Source of the DNA: JADJPO01 sp963724535
GTDB taxonomy: Bacteria > Actinomycetota > Actinomycetes > Actinomycetales > Kineosporiaceae
Reading direction: 5' to 3'
DNA length: 64,000 bases
NCBI GenBank assembly: GCA_963724535.1
Contig: CAVRVD010000002.1
Span: 124,001 to 188,000 of the forward strand
Shown: positions 50,274-59,415 of the stretch, one piece after another
How the letters are laid out: every line of letters begins with the position of its first letter
Position numbering within the stretch: position 1 is the first letter of the stretch
Made by a program: the position numbers and the translations under genes
Notes under the pieces: model-generated
The model's input: the letters and a program-made list of their open reading frames with translations, nothing else
Told to the model about the DNA's origin: nothing
Database searches by the model: none

Positions 50274-51814
50274 TGGGTCCGATCGCGCTGGAGGTGGCGC
50301 GCAACGAGCTCGCCGCGGTGGCCGACGAGATGGGACTCGTGCTGCGCCGAACCGCCTACTCGCCCAACATCAAGGAGCGGGCCGACTGCTCCGCAGCGGT
50401 CTTCGTGCCCAGCGGGGAGATGCTCGCCCAGGCCGAGCACATCCCGGTGCACCTCGGCTCGATGCCGGCCTCGGTGGAGGCGGTGCTGGCGCGCTTCACC
50501 GACGGTGTCGAGCCCGACGTCCAGTACGCCGTCAACGACCCCTTCGCCGGCGGCACCCATCTGAACGACCTGACCCTGGTCCGCCCGGTGTTCGCCGGCG
50601 GCCGACTCGCCGGCTGGGTGGCCAACCGGGCCCACCACGCCGATGTGGGTGGCGAGGCGCCGGGGTCGATGCCGGCTCACGCCGTCCGGCTCGACCAGGA
50701 GGGGGTGCGGGTCGCGCCCATGGCGGCGGCCCGGGGCGGGCAGTGGCTGCCCGCCTTCTCCGGCCCGTTCCTGGCCGCCACCCGGACGCCGGCCGAGCGC
50801 CGCGGCGACCTGTCCGCCCAGCTCGGCGCCAACGAGGTGGGGGCCGAACGCGTGCTCCGGCTGATCGCGCGGGAGGGGCTTGAGCAGTACACGCGCACCA
50901 CCACCGAGCTGCTCGCCTACGGCGAGCGCAGGATGCGGGCGGCGCTGCTGGACCTGCCGGACGGGCAGTACCACTTCGAGGACCTCATGGAGTGGGGCGA
51001 GGACGACCTCCCGGTCCGGGTCAGGGTCGTGATCGACGGGGAGCGGCTGGTCGCGGACTTCGCCGGGACGCACCCGCAGATCGAGGGCAATATCAACGCG
51101 GTGGAGGCGGTCACCCGGTCCTGCCTCTACTACGCGGTCCGGGTGGCGACCGACCCGAGCATTCCCGCCAACGGCGGCTGCTACCGCCCGCTGGAGCTCC
51201 TCGCCCCGCCCGGCTCGCTGGTCGGGGCACTGCCGCCGGTGGCGGTGGCCGCCGGCAACGTCGAGACCAGCCAGCGGATCGCCGACGTGCTGCTCGGCGC
51301 CCTCGCCCAGGCCGCTCCCGACCGGGTGCCCGCGGCCTCCCAGGGCACGATGAACAACATCCTGGTCGGCAACGACGAGTTCGCCTACTACGAGACCCTC
51401 GCCGGCGGCCAGGGCGGCCGACCGAACCGGGCCGGGCAGTCCGGGATCCACACCGGGATGACCAACACCAAGAACACCCCGATCGAGGCGCTGGAGGGGC
51501 ACTACCCGCTTCGGGTGCGCCGGTTCACCCTCCGGCGGGGCAGCGGCGGGGCAGGCCGGCATCCGGGGGGCGAGGGCATCGTTCGGGAGGTCGAGTTCAC
51601 CGCCCCGGCCACCCTGTCGCTGATGGGCGAGCGACGACGGGTCCCGCCCTGGGGATTGCAGGGGGGCGGGCCGGGCGCGGTGGGGGAGGACTGGCTGCAG
51701 CGGCGCGGCGGCGTCAGGGAGAGGCTGCCCGGCAAGGTGACCGTCGATGTCCGGCCCGGCGACCGCCTTACGGTGCTGACCCCGGGCGGTGGCGGCTGGG
51801 GGCCGTCATCGTGA
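50267..51814 (+). CDS. hyuB: Hydantoinase/oxoprolinase subunit B
   Basis: 515 residues from the ATG at 50267 (open frame upstream is antisense-like shadow of hyuA). Family motifs: IALEVARNELAAVADEMGLVLRRTAYSPNIKER, NDPFAGGTHLNDLTLVRPVF, and HHADVGG with metal-binding His, then GGCYRPLELLAPPGS and the glycine-rich VLTPGGGGWG end. HyuB carries the amide-cleaving half of the two-subunit enzyme. Length and motifs are complete, in contrast to hyuA. Without the full HyuA end, coupled translation from hyuA would be lost. Confidence 0.93.
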   Translation: MVMGPIALEVARNELAAVADEMGLVLRRTAYSPNIKERADCSAAVFVPSGEMLAQAEHIPVHLGSMPASVEAVLARFTDGVEPDVQYAVNDPFAGGTHLNDLTLVRPVFAGGRLAGWVANRAHHADVGGEAPGSMPAHAVRLDQEGVRVAPMAAARGGQWLPAFSGPFLAATRTPAERRGDLSAQLGANEVGAERVLRLIAREGLEQYTRTTTELLAYGERRMRAALLDLPDGQYHFEDLMEWGEDDLPVRVRVVIDGERLVADFAGTHPQIEGNINAVEAVTRSCLYYAVRVATDPSIPANGGCYRPLELLAPPGSLVGALPPVAVAAGNVETSQRIADVLLGALAQAAPDRVPAASQGTMNNILVGNDEFAYYETLAGGQGGRPNRAGQSGIHTGMTNTKNTPIEALEGHYPLRVRRFTLRRGSGGAGRHPGGEGIVREVEFTAPATLSLMGERRRVPPWGLQGGGPGAVGEDWLQRRGGVRERLPGKVTVDVRPGDRLTVLTPGGGGWGPSS

Positions 51815-51899
51815 GCTGTGCTTCGCCGAAGACCCGGAGCTCGCCATTCGACGCAGGTCTCCTGTCTTTGCCGCGCTGAGCCGCAGCCGTCGGCAGATC

Positions 51900-51977
51900 G
51901 GGCCGGGGGTTCACCACAACTCCTGCCTCAGGCCCGGAAGCCGGCCGATGGAGGGGGTCGTGGTGAACCCCCGGCCC
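51900..51977. repeat. Long hairpin element, copy 2
   Basis: An exact 18-bp stem (51900-51917 and 51960-51977) encloses a 42-base loop. The arms contain GGGGGTTCACCAC; with the adjoining AACTCCT they match copy 1 (30894-30914) except for two transitions. It lies 86 bases past the hyuB stop and about 140 bases before the PAS-GGDEF start; it may end hyuB transcription. The rest of the 51815-52115 gap holds only the AT-rich promoter-like stretch around 52050-52100. Confidence 0.85.
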
Positions 51978-52115
51978 CAGTCAGGTGACCTGGCAGAACC
52001 CGCCCAGCGCTCGTGGCACGAGATCCCGAAAAGGCAGATGTCGTTGCGTTCGCCTATCCTTTGTTACACAGTGGAGTCAAATCGTTACTCAGAATCACGA
52101 ATGAAGGAGGGTTCG

Positions 52116-53156
52116 GTGGACACCATCGTGCGTACCCGGCACGGCGACGAGCGGTTCCGCGCCCTCTTCGAAAACGCCCCGGTCGGGGTGGCCCTGTGCG
52201 ACGTCGACGGTTCCTTCACCGACGTCAACGACACAGTGCGCGAGATTCTCGCCGGCACCGGGATCGACCCGGACACCGCCACCCTGCTCGACCTGCTCCG
52301 GTACACCCCCACCGAGGCCGACGAGCACGAGCAGTGGCCCGCCGCGCTGGACGCCGTGCGCAGCGGCACCCAGCCGGTGGCCCGGGCCCAGCTGTCCCTG
52401 TCACCGCCCGACTCACCGCCACGCGTCGTCCGGGCCACCGCCGCGCGGGTCGTCCTCGGCGAACGCACCTACCTGATGACTCACCTCGAGGACGCCACCG
52501 GCCGCCGGTTGGAGGAACGGCGCCTCATCTACCTGGCCACCCACGACGCCCTGACCGGCCTGGCCAACCGGGAGCTGGTGCAGCAGCGCCTGGTCGCCGC
52601 GCTCACCCGAGCGGCGGTCAGCGGGCTGCCGCTCGGCATCCTCTACCTCGACCTCGACGACTTCGTCGAGGTCAACGACCAGTTCGGGGTCCAGGCCGCG
52701 GACGCGCTGCTCGCGGCCGTGGGCCAACGCCTCCGCGTCGTGCTGCGGGCCGGGGACAGCGCCGGACGGCTCGACGGCGACGAGTTCCTTGTGGTGGCCG
52801 GTGATGTCGCAGGGGAGCTGGCCCTGTCCGAGCTGGTCCGCCGGCTCGACGACACCCTGTCCGAGCCGGTCGAGGTCGAGACCGGCAACGGGGTGCTGGC
52901 CGTGCCGCTGACGGTGAGCATCGGCGCCGTCCTGAGCCGCCCCGGCGAGCAGCCCGGTCCGCTGATCCGCCGGGCAGACGCCGCCCGGTACGCGGCCAAG
53001 CGGGCCCGTCGGCGGCAGTCCCACCGCGGCCGACGCAACGGCGTCGCCTACACCCACCGGCCCGCCGAGCCACCTGCCACCGTCGAGCTTCCCGCCCAGC
53101 AGGGCCGGACCCGCCAGCTGGCCTGCGAGCAGGCCGCCGTCGCGGAGCAGCACTGA
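52116..53156 (+). CDS. PAS-GGDEF protein (diguanylate cyclase-like)
   Basis: 346 residues from the GTG at 52116, since AAGGAGG (52104-52110) is five bases upstream; the ATG at 52101 would place that site inside the gene. PAS domain ~10-125 (ERFRALFENAPVGVALCDVDGSFTDVNDTV). GGDEF domain ~140-295 begins THDALTGLANRELV, has LYLDLDDFVEVND, and the active loop RLDGDEFLVV, where the first Gly of GGDEF is Asp. Many such DGDEF proteins stay active, but this is a weaker match. It lacks an RxxD I-site and EAL domain. Its stop abuts the next gene. Confidence 0.88.
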   Translation: MDTIVRTRHGDERFRALFENAPVGVALCDVDGSFTDVNDTVREILAGTGIDPDTATLLDLLRYTPTEADEHEQWPAALDAVRSGTQPVARAQLSLSPPDSPPRVVRATAARVVLGERTYLMTHLEDATGRRLEERRLIYLATHDALTGLANRELVQQRLVAALTRAAVSGLPLGILYLDLDDFVEVNDQFGVQAADALLAAVGQRLRVVLRAGDSAGRLDGDEFLVVAGDVAGELALSELVRRLDDTLSEPVEVETGNGVLAVPLTVSIGAVLSRPGEQPGPLIRRADAARYAAKRARRRQSHRGRRNGVAYTHRPAEPPATVELPAQQGRTRQLACEQAAVAEQH

Positions 53157-54476
53157 GTGGCGGGCGTCGAGCCGAGCCCGGCCCAGGGCGCGGCGCCGTC
53201 CTCCGGTCCCGCCCTGGAGATCGGTGACGAACCGATCGAGGTCGCCGAGATGCCGGATCGGGCCTGGGCACGGCAGGCTGGCGGCGTGCAGGTGGACATC
53301 GCGATCGTCGGAGCCGGGGGGGCCGGACTGAACCTGGTTGCCGCACTCGACCGACAGCTGAACCTGCTCGAGGGCACGCGCTCCGGCCGGCCGAGACCGA
53401 CCGTGGCCTTGCTCGACCCGGTGCACCGGCGGGCGGAGGATCGCACCTGGTGCTTCTGGGACACCGGGTCCTCACCCGTGGAGGCCGCCGTCCACCGCTC
53501 CTGGGACCAGATCGCCATCGTCGGGCGGGACGGCCGGCAGCGACGCCACCGGCTCGGCTCACTGCGTTACGTCATGGTCCGCTCGGCCGACTTCTACGCC
53601 CTCGCGGACGACGCGGCCGCACGGATCGGCGCGGTGCGGATCCCGGTCACCGTCGAGGAGATCTCGGACGGGCGCGACCACGCCGTGATCCGGGCCGGCA
53701 GCGAGCGGATCCGGGCTCGCTGGGTGTTCGACTCCCGGCCCGCCCGGCCGGTCAAGCCGGGTCGGACCACCTTGCTGCAGCACTTCCGGGGCTGGCAGGT
53801 CCGGTTCCATCACGCCGCCCTCGACCCTGACCTGCCGGTGCTCATGGACTTCTCGGTACCGCAGCCGGAGCGGGGGACGGCGTTCTGCTACGTGCTGCCC
53901 AGCGACCGGAGGACCGGGCTGATCGAGTACACCCTCTTCTCCCGCGAGCGGCTCGACTCGGCGGCCTACGACGACGCGTTGCGGACCTACCTGGTCGACC
54001 GGTGGGGCACCGGCGGGGTGCCCGGCACCTACGAGGTCGAGCAGGTCGAGGACGGCGTGATCCCGATGACCGACGCGGTGTTCGCCCGCCGCGCCGGCAA
54101 CCGGGTCTTCCGGATCGGCACCGCCGGCGGGGCGACCCGCCCAGCGACCGGCTACACCTTCGCCGCGATGCAACGCCAGGCCGAGGTGATGGCCGCCGCA
54201 GTGCTGGCCGGTCGCCGTCCGACTCCGCCCGCCCCGCACAGCCGCCGGCACCGGTGGCTGGATTCGGTGATGCTCCGCGCCCTCGACCAGGGGCATGTCG
54301 ACGGTTCGGAGCTGTTCACCCGGCTGTTCGAGCGCAACCCGGCCGAGCGAGTCCTACGGTTCCTGGACGGTGCGAACACGCCGGTCGGTGACCTCGCCAT
54401 GATCACCACGGCACCGATCGGTCCGATGCTGCGGGCCGCGGCCGGGGACCTGTCCGCCCGCGCCCGGCACCGCTGA
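53157..54476 (+). CDS. Lycopene cyclase-like flavoprotein
   Basis: 439 residues from the GTG directly after the previous stop (TGA GTG); an ATG at 53250 or GTG at 53286 would remove a non-conserved 31-43-residue leader and may be the true start. FAD site VDIAIVGAGGAGLNLVAAL, then DRTWCFWD, FRGWQVRF, FCYVLPSDRRTGLIEYTLFS and RIGTAGGATRPATGYTF all match CrtY-type lycopene beta-cyclases, which close the ends of lycopene. No other carotenoid gene is in the window. Confidence 0.85.
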   Translation: MAGVEPSPAQGAAPSSGPALEIGDEPIEVAEMPDRAWARQAGGVQVDIAIVGAGGAGLNLVAALDRQLNLLEGTRSGRPRPTVALLDPVHRRAEDRTWCFWDTGSSPVEAAVHRSWDQIAIVGRDGRQRRHRLGSLRYVMVRSADFYALADDAAARIGAVRIPVTVEEISDGRDHAVIRAGSERIRARWVFDSRPARPVKPGRTTLLQHFRGWQVRFHHAALDPDLPVLMDFSVPQPERGTAFCYVLPSDRRTGLIEYTLFSRERLDSAAYDDALRTYLVDRWGTGGVPGTYEVEQVEDGVIPMTDAVFARRAGNRVFRIGTAGGATRPATGYTFAAMQRQAEVMAAAVLAGRRPTPPAPHSRRHRWLDSVMLRALDQGHVDGSELFTRLFERNPAERVLRFLDGANTPVGDLAMITTAPIGPMLRAAAGDLSARARHR

Positions 54477-54516
54477 CCTGACCGCCGCCCCGACCCGGAG
54501 CCCCGACCAGGCCTAT

Positions 54517-54543
54517 GGGGCTGTGGGGCTGTGGGGCTGTGGG
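54517..54543. repeat. 9-bp tandem repeat GGGGCTGTG, three copies
   Basis: Three exact units and a partial fourth fill most of the 70-base convergent gap between the lycopene-cyclase-like and phosphatase genes. Slippage-type repeat, no evident role. Confidence 0.8.
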
Positions 54544-54546
54544 CTG

Positions 54547-55641
54547 TCAGCGGACCAGCCGGACCCGGGCGAGGACGCCGAGGTGGTCGCTGCCGCGCAT
54601 CCGGACCGTCCGCACCTGGAGCACCTCGGTGTCCTCGGGCACCAGCACGTGGTCGATCCGGATCAGCGGCATCGGCAGAGCCGGCCAGGCCCAGTCACGC
54701 CGTCCGGCGGGGGCCTGCGGGTCGACCGGCCAGGTCTGCTGCTGCCAGGCCCACAGCCGGGTCGAGGCGACATCGCTCAGGCCGTCGGCCAGGAGCCGGC
54801 GTAGCGGACCGTTGAACCGGTCCGCGTTCAGGTCGCCGGCCACGACGAACGGCTCGGGGCGCTCGCGCACCGATGCCAGGTGGGTGGCCAACCGGTCGAA
54901 GTCCTGGTCCCAGGTGTCGGTCAGCGGCGGGGTCGGGTGCACGCCAAGCACCCGTACCGTGCCGCCGGGCAGCCGTACCGGCACGTCCAGACCCGAGAAG
55001 GCCATGCCGAGAACGGGCTCGCCCTGGCCGAGGGGGTGTACCGACCAGATCCCGGTGCCGTCGGCGGCGTAGCCGGGCTCCAGGTAGGTGTGGGGCATCA
55101 GCTCCCGCAACCCAGCCTCGCTCAGCTGGGCGGCCAGGGCGCGGGTCAGTTCGGTGACCACCAGCACGTCGGGCTGCTCCCGGCGCACGGCGGTCAGGAC
55201 CTCCTGCGCCGGCACCTGACCGAACAGTGCGTTCTGGCTGAGCACGGTCAGCTCCACGGCGCGGCCCCCGGCGACGTCCGGCTCGGGCACCTGGCCGTTG
55301 CCGTGCGGAAACGGGGTCAGCACCAGCAGCGCGACCAGCACGGTCACGACGGCCAGGGCGGCGCTGATCCGGTGCCGGGCCAGCGCGAAGAGCACCGCCG
55401 CGCCGAGGGCCGCGGGAAGCGCCCACCCGGCCAGGGCGGCCAGCAGGACGATGAGCAGCCGCCCCTCGCCGCCCAACGCATACCCGATGTGGACGCCGAC
55501 CGCCGCCGCCAGGAGGCCGGCCCCGACGAGCCAGGCCAGTCCGCGCAGGGCCCGCACCCACACCGGGCGCGACGTGCCGGGGCCGGGGTCGCGCCGGGGT
55601 CGGCTCGGCGGACGCCGGCCGGTGGTCTCGGTCCCGCTCAT
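54547..55641 (-). CDS. Membrane-anchored endonuclease/exonuclease/phosphatase family protein
   Basis: 364 residues. Three or four hydrophobic helices fill ~30-110. Then comes an EEP domain: LTVLSQNALFGQ (metal Asn), VVTELTRALAAQL (catalytic Glu), VAGDLNADRFNGPLRRLL, and DHVLV plus GSDHLGVLARV at the end (catalytic His). The domain would sit outside the cytoplasmic face. Such enzymes cleave phosphodiesters in DNA, sphingomyelin-like lipids or inositol phosphates; which one is unknown. Four bases downstream of the TauE/SafE gene, last in the copper run. Confidence 0.88.
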   Translation of the reverse strand: MSGTETTGRRPPSRPRRDPGPGTSRPVWVRALRGLAWLVGAGLLAAAVGVHIGYALGGEGRLLIVLLAALAGWALPAALGAAVLFALARHRISAALAVVTVLVALLVLTPFPHGNGQVPEPDVAGGRAVELTVLSQNALFGQVPAQEVLTAVRREQPDVLVVTELTRALAAQLSEAGLRELMPHTYLEPGYAADGTGIWSVHPLGQGEPVLGMAFSGLDVPVRLPGGTVRVLGVHPTPPLTDTWDQDFDRLATHLASVRERPEPFVVAGDLNADRFNGPLRRLLADGLSDVASTRLWAWQQQTWPVDPQAPAGRRDWAWPALPMPLIRIDHVLVPEDTEVLQVRTVRMRGSDHLGVLARVRLVR

Positions 55642-55645
55642 CGCC

Positions 55646-56413
55646 TCACCACAGGAGATAGACCGCCGAGGAGGCCGTGGTGAGCAGGACCAGCCGCTCG
55701 AACAGGCTCTGCCGGATGCGCGCGATCAGGCTCTTGCCGAGCCAGGCCCCACCCAGCACGGCCGGCGCCAGCGCGCCGTCCAGGGCCAGGGTGGCTGGCG
55801 TGATCAGGCCGAGCCCCACACTGAACGGCACCTTGACCAGGTTCACCACGAAGAAGAACCACGACGAGGTCCCCAGGAAGGCGAGCACCGTGTACCGCGA
55901 GTACAGCAGGTACAGCGACATCGGTGGCCCGCCGGCGTTGGCCACCATGGTGGTGAACCCGGCGAGCGAGCCGAAACCGTTGCGGACCAACGGGTTGTCA
56001 TGGTCGGGTTCGGACCTGGCACCCGGGTCTCGCCACTGCATCCACAGGTGGCCGGCGACCAGGACCAGCAGCACCGCACCGATCGCCCGGCGCATCACCG
56101 CGTCGTCGGCCCGGGCGATGAACAGCACACCGACGACCAGTCCCACGCCGACGGCGGGGACCAGCCGCACCAGCATCCGCCAGTTGGCGTGGGCGTGGTA
56201 GATGCGGACGGCGACCAGGTCGCCGACGATCAGCAGGCCGAGCACCACCCCGGTCGAGATCCGAGCCGGCAGCAGCCCGGCGAACACCGCCACGCTGATC
56301 AGGGCCACGCCACCGACCGCGGTCTTGGCGAAGCCGATGAGCACTGCGGCCACCAGCATGGCGGCGAAGCCGGCCAGGCCCACGGTGCCCAGCTCGCCGA
56401 AGGTCAGCTCCAC
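55646..56413 (-). CDS. TauE/SafE family membrane protein
   Basis: 255 residues, GTG start, overlapping the end of copA by ten bases. About eight membrane helices; FAAMLVAAVLIGFAKTAVGGVALISVAVFA near the start and GFGSLAGFTTMVANAGGPPMSLYLL in the middle are TauE/SafE signatures. Members export sulfite or sulfonates, while some sit in metal operons with a proposed role in copper handling. Position inside the csoR-copZ-copA run suggests the latter. Confidence 0.9.
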   Translation of the reverse strand: MELTFGELGTVGLAGFAAMLVAAVLIGFAKTAVGGVALISVAVFAGLLPARISTGVVLGLLIVGDLVAVRIYHAHANWRMLVRLVPAVGVGLVVGVLFIARADDAVMRRAIGAVLLVLVAGHLWMQWRDPGARSEPDHDNPLVRNGFGSLAGFTTMVANAGGPPMSLYLLYSRYTVLAFLGTSSWFFFVVNLVKVPFSVGLGLITPATLALDGALAPAVLGGAWLGKSLIARIRQSLFERLVLLTTASSAVYLLW

Positions 56414-58809
56414 GTGGGGCGGAACCGGCGCAGCCGCAGCGAGTTGGTCACGACGAACACGCTACTGAACGCCATCGCCGCCCCGGCGATCATCGGGTTC
56501 AACAGTCCCAGCGCGGCCAGCGGGATCGCCGCCACGTTGTAGGCGAACGCCCAGAACAGGTTCCCCTTGATCGTGGCCAGGGTGCGCCGGGCCAGGCGGA
56601 CGGCGTCCACCGCCGAGCGCAGGTCCGAGCGGACCAGGGTCAGGTCGCTGGCCTCGATCGCCGCGTCGGTGCCGGCGCCCATCGCCAGCCCCAGATCGGC
56701 CTGGGCGAGTGCGGCGGCGTCGTTCACGCCGTCCCCGACCATGGCCACCACCCGGCCCTCCCCCTGCAGCCGGGCCACGACGTCCACCTTGCCGTCCGGC
56801 AGCACCCCGGCGATGACGTCCTGCCCCTCGATCCCGACGCGGCGGGCCACCTCGACCGCGGCCACGGAGTGGTCCCCGGTGACCAGCATCGGGCGCAGCC
56901 CCAGCTCCCGCAGCGCCGAGATCGCCTCGGCCGAGCTGGGCCTGACCGTGTCGGCCACGGCCAGAACGCCGCGCGCGGCGCCGTCCCAGGCGACCACGAC
57001 GGCGGTCTGGCCGGACTCCTCGGCGCGCTGGACGCCGTCGACCAGCACCGGCTCCAGCTGGGTGTCGGTGGTGCGGATCCAGCCCAACCGGCCGATCCGC
57101 ACCTCGCGCACCTGGTCACCCTCGCGCACCCAGGCGGTGACCCCGAGTCCCTCGCTGTTGCGGAACTCCTCCACCTCGGGCAGGGCGAGGCCGACCCGCT
57201 CGATGGCCGCCTCGACGATCGCCCGGGCGATCGGGTGCTCGCTGCCGGACTCCGCGGCCGCGGCCACGGTCAGCACCGCCTCGGCGTCCTGCCCAGTGCC
57301 GGGGTGCACCCCGACCAGACGCATCCGGCCCTCGGTGACGGTGCCGGTCTTGTCCAGGACGACGGTGTCGGCCCGGCGGGTCTGCTCCAGCACCTCGGGG
57401 CCCTTGATCAGGATGCCGAGCTGGGCGCCCCGGCCGGTGCCGACCAACAGCGCGGTCGGGGTGGCCAGGCCCAGCGCGCACGGGCAGGCGATGACCAGGA
57501 CGGCGACCGCCGCGGTGAACGCCCGGGTCAGGTCGCCGGTGGTGACGATCCAGGTGAGAAGGGTGGCCAGGGCCAGCACCAGGACGACGGGCACGAAGAC
57601 CGCCGAGACCCGGTCGGCCAGCCGCTGGACCGGCGCCTTGCCGCTCTGTGCCGCGGTCACCAGCCGGCCGATCTGGGCCAGCCGGGTCTCCTGGCCGACC
57701 CGGACGGCGCGCAGCACCAGCCGTCCGGAGGTGTTGATCGTCGCCCCGGTCACCTCATCGCCGGGACCGACCTCAACCGGGACCGGCTCCCCGGTCAGCA
57801 GCGAGGCGTCGACGGCGCTGGTGCCCGCCACGACGACCGCGTCGGTCGCGACCTTCTCGCCGGGCCGGACCAGGAACTCCTGGCCGACCTGCAGCCGGCT
57901 GATCGGACGGCGCTCCTCGACGCGGGAGCCGTCCGAGGCGGTAACCAGGACGGCGACGTCCTTGGCGCCCAGGTCGAGCAGCGACCGCAGGGCGGCGCCG
58001 GAGGTGCGCTTGGCCCGGGCCTCGGCGTAGCGACCGGCCAGCAGGAAGGTGGTCACGCCGGCGGCGACCTCGAGGTAGAGCTCGGCGGCGCCGTCGTTCG
58101 CGGACATGTCGTGCATGCTCATCCCGGTCCGGCCGGCGTCGGTGAACAGCAGCGCGTAGAGCGACCAGAGATAGGCGGCGGTGACGCCCAGGCTGACCAG
58201 GGTGTCCATGGTGGTGGCGCGGTGCCGGGCGTTGACGACCGCGGAACGGTGGAACGGCCAGGCGCCCCAGACTGCCACCGGCGAGGCCAGGGTGAGGCTG
58301 ACCCACTGCCAGTTCGGGAACTGCAGCGGCGCCACCATGGCCATCGCGATCACCGGCACGGTCAGGGCCAGGCAGATAAGCAGCCGGCGACGCAGGGCAT
58401 CGGACTCGGCGGGCTGACCACCGGGGCCGGCCGCAAGCTCCTGCGACGCCGCGGGGGCGCCGTCCGGACCCTCGCCGGAGTCGGTTGCCGGTTCGGGCAG
58501 CCGCGCCTTGTAGCCGGTGCGTTCGACAGTGGCCACCAGCTCGGTGGGGTCAAGGACCTCTGGGAAGGTGACATGGGCGGTCTCGGTGGCGTAGTTGACC
58601 GAGGCCGTGACGCCGTCCATCCGGTTCAGCTTCTTCTCGATCCGGGCCGCGCATGAGGCGCAGGTCATGCCCTGGACAGGCAGGTCGAGGGTACGCAGCA
58701 CCGTGATGGGTGCGGCCGCCTCGGCGCCGCCGTCCGACGGGCCCCGCCCGTCGCCCTTCCCCGGGGCGCCGGCGTGGGTCGCCGTCGGGTCAGTCGTCGA
58801 CGAGCTCAT
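56404..58809 (-). CDS. copA: Copper-translocating P1B-type ATPase
   Basis: 801 residues from the ATG at 58809, inside the end of copZ (20-base overlap). One N-terminal metal-binding domain with GMTCASC (C50/C53), eight membrane helices, the CPC motif in VIACPCALGLATP (442-444), the phosphorylation Asp486 in LDKTGTVTEG, HP in SEHPIARAI and GDGVND in the hinge. It exports Cu(I) at the cost of ATP. CopZ just upstream can deliver copper to it. Controlled with csoR and copZ from the operator at 59416. Confidence 0.95.
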   Translation of the reverse strand: MSSSTTDPTATHAGAPGKGDGRGPSDGGAEAAAPITVLRTLDLPVQGMTCASCAARIEKKLNRMDGVTASVNYATETAHVTFPEVLDPTELVATVERTGYKARLPEPATDSGEGPDGAPAASQELAAGPGGQPAESDALRRRLLICLALTVPVIAMAMVAPLQFPNWQWVSLTLASPVAVWGAWPFHRSAVVNARHRATTMDTLVSLGVTAAYLWSLYALLFTDAGRTGMSMHDMSANDGAAELYLEVAAGVTTFLLAGRYAEARAKRTSGAALRSLLDLGAKDVAVLVTASDGSRVEERRPISRLQVGQEFLVRPGEKVATDAVVVAGTSAVDASLLTGEPVPVEVGPGDEVTGATINTSGRLVLRAVRVGQETRLAQIGRLVTAAQSGKAPVQRLADRVSAVFVPVVLVLALATLLTWIVTTGDLTRAFTAAVAVLVIACPCALGLATPTALLVGTGRGAQLGILIKGPEVLEQTRRADTVVLDKTGTVTEGRMRLVGVHPGTGQDAEAVLTVAAAAESGSEHPIARAIVEAAIERVGLALPEVEEFRNSEGLGVTAWVREGDQVREVRIGRLGWIRTTDTQLEPVLVDGVQRAEESGQTAVVVAWDGAARGVLAVADTVRPSSAEAISALRELGLRPMLVTGDHSVAAVEVARRVGIEGQDVIAGVLPDGKVDVVARLQGEGRVVAMVGDGVNDAAALAQADLGLAMGAGTDAAIEASDLTLVRSDLRSAVDAVRLARRTLATIKGNLFWAFAYNVAAIPLAALGLLNPMIAGAAMAFSSVFVVTNSLRLRRFRPTWS

Positions 58810-59008
58810 ACCCCGCCTCGTCGACTGCGGCGTGCACCGCGGTCCGGTCGAGCTGGTCGGCACTGGTCACAGTGACGGTGGAGGTGCCGCCGGCCACCAG
58901 GTCGACCGTGACCGCCTGCACCCCCGCCAGGGCGGACAGCTCCTCGGTCACGGCCGTGACGCAGTGACCACAGGTCATGCCGTTGATCTGCAGCGTTGTG
59001 GTGGACAT
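58790..59008 (-). CDS. copZ: CopZ-type copper chaperone
   Basis: 72 residues, one heavy-metal-associated domain: LQINGMTCGHCVTAVTEEL with the Cu(I)-binding Cys pair in GMTCGHC, and the closing AVDEAGYELV. A GGACC-AAGAAAGGACC leader carries AAAGGA at a ribosome-site distance. It shuttles Cu(I) to the ATPase encoded next, whose start lies within its last codons, so the two are made together. 61 bases after csoR. Confidence 0.95.
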   Translation of the reverse strand: MSTTTLQINGMTCGHCVTAVTEELSALAGVQAVTVDLVAGGTSTVTVTSADQLDRTAVHAAVDEAGYELVDD

Positions 59009-59069
59009 CGGTGGTCCTTTCTTCGTCGGTGTGCCCCGACCTGATCGCTCACAGCCCGCGGGACACCGG

Positions 59070-59366
59070 CTAGCTGCGGACCAGGCGGGCGATGGCGTCG
59101 GCCGCCTCGCGGAGCTTGGTCTGGGCCTCGCCGTCGTCCCCGGTCCGCGCGGCGTCCACCACACAGTGTGCGACGTGGTCCTCGAGCAGGCCCAGGCTGA
59201 CCGCCTGCAGCGCCTTGGTGACGGCGGCGACCTGGGTCAGCACGTCGATGCAGTAGGTGTCGGTCTCGACCATCCGGTGGATGCCGCGGACCTGACCCTC
59301 GATCCGGCGCAGCCGCTTGAGGTAGTCGTCCTTGCTCCCGGTGTATCCGGGGGTGGTGTTCGCCAT
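59070..59366 (-). CDS. csoR: Copper-sensing repressor CsoR
   Basis: 98 residues, all-helical DUF156/CsoR fold. The Cu(I) ligands are present: Cys39 in DTYCIDVL, and His64 and Cys68 in EDHVAHCV; Glu80 fits the second-shell residue. The N-terminal RLRRIEGQVRGIHRMV helix is the DNA-contact helix. Apo-CsoR represses, Cu(I)-CsoR releases. It is first in the run csoR-copZ-copA-tauE-EEP, with a palindrome 50 bases upstream of its start. Confidence 0.95.
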   Translation of the reverse strand: MANTTPGYTGSKDDYLKRLRRIEGQVRGIHRMVETDTYCIDVLTQVAAVTKALQAVSLGLLEDHVAHCVVDAARTGDDGEAQTKLREAADAIARLVRS

Positions 59367-59415
59367 GCCCGAACTCCTGTCGCCGACCGCGGTGCGTCTC
59401 AGCCGGAGACAAGCA

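Noticed and set aside
52101..52115. ATG at 52101 as start of the PAS-GGDEF gene
   Set aside because: The Shine-Dalgarno AAGGAGG lies after it and fits the GTG at 52116.
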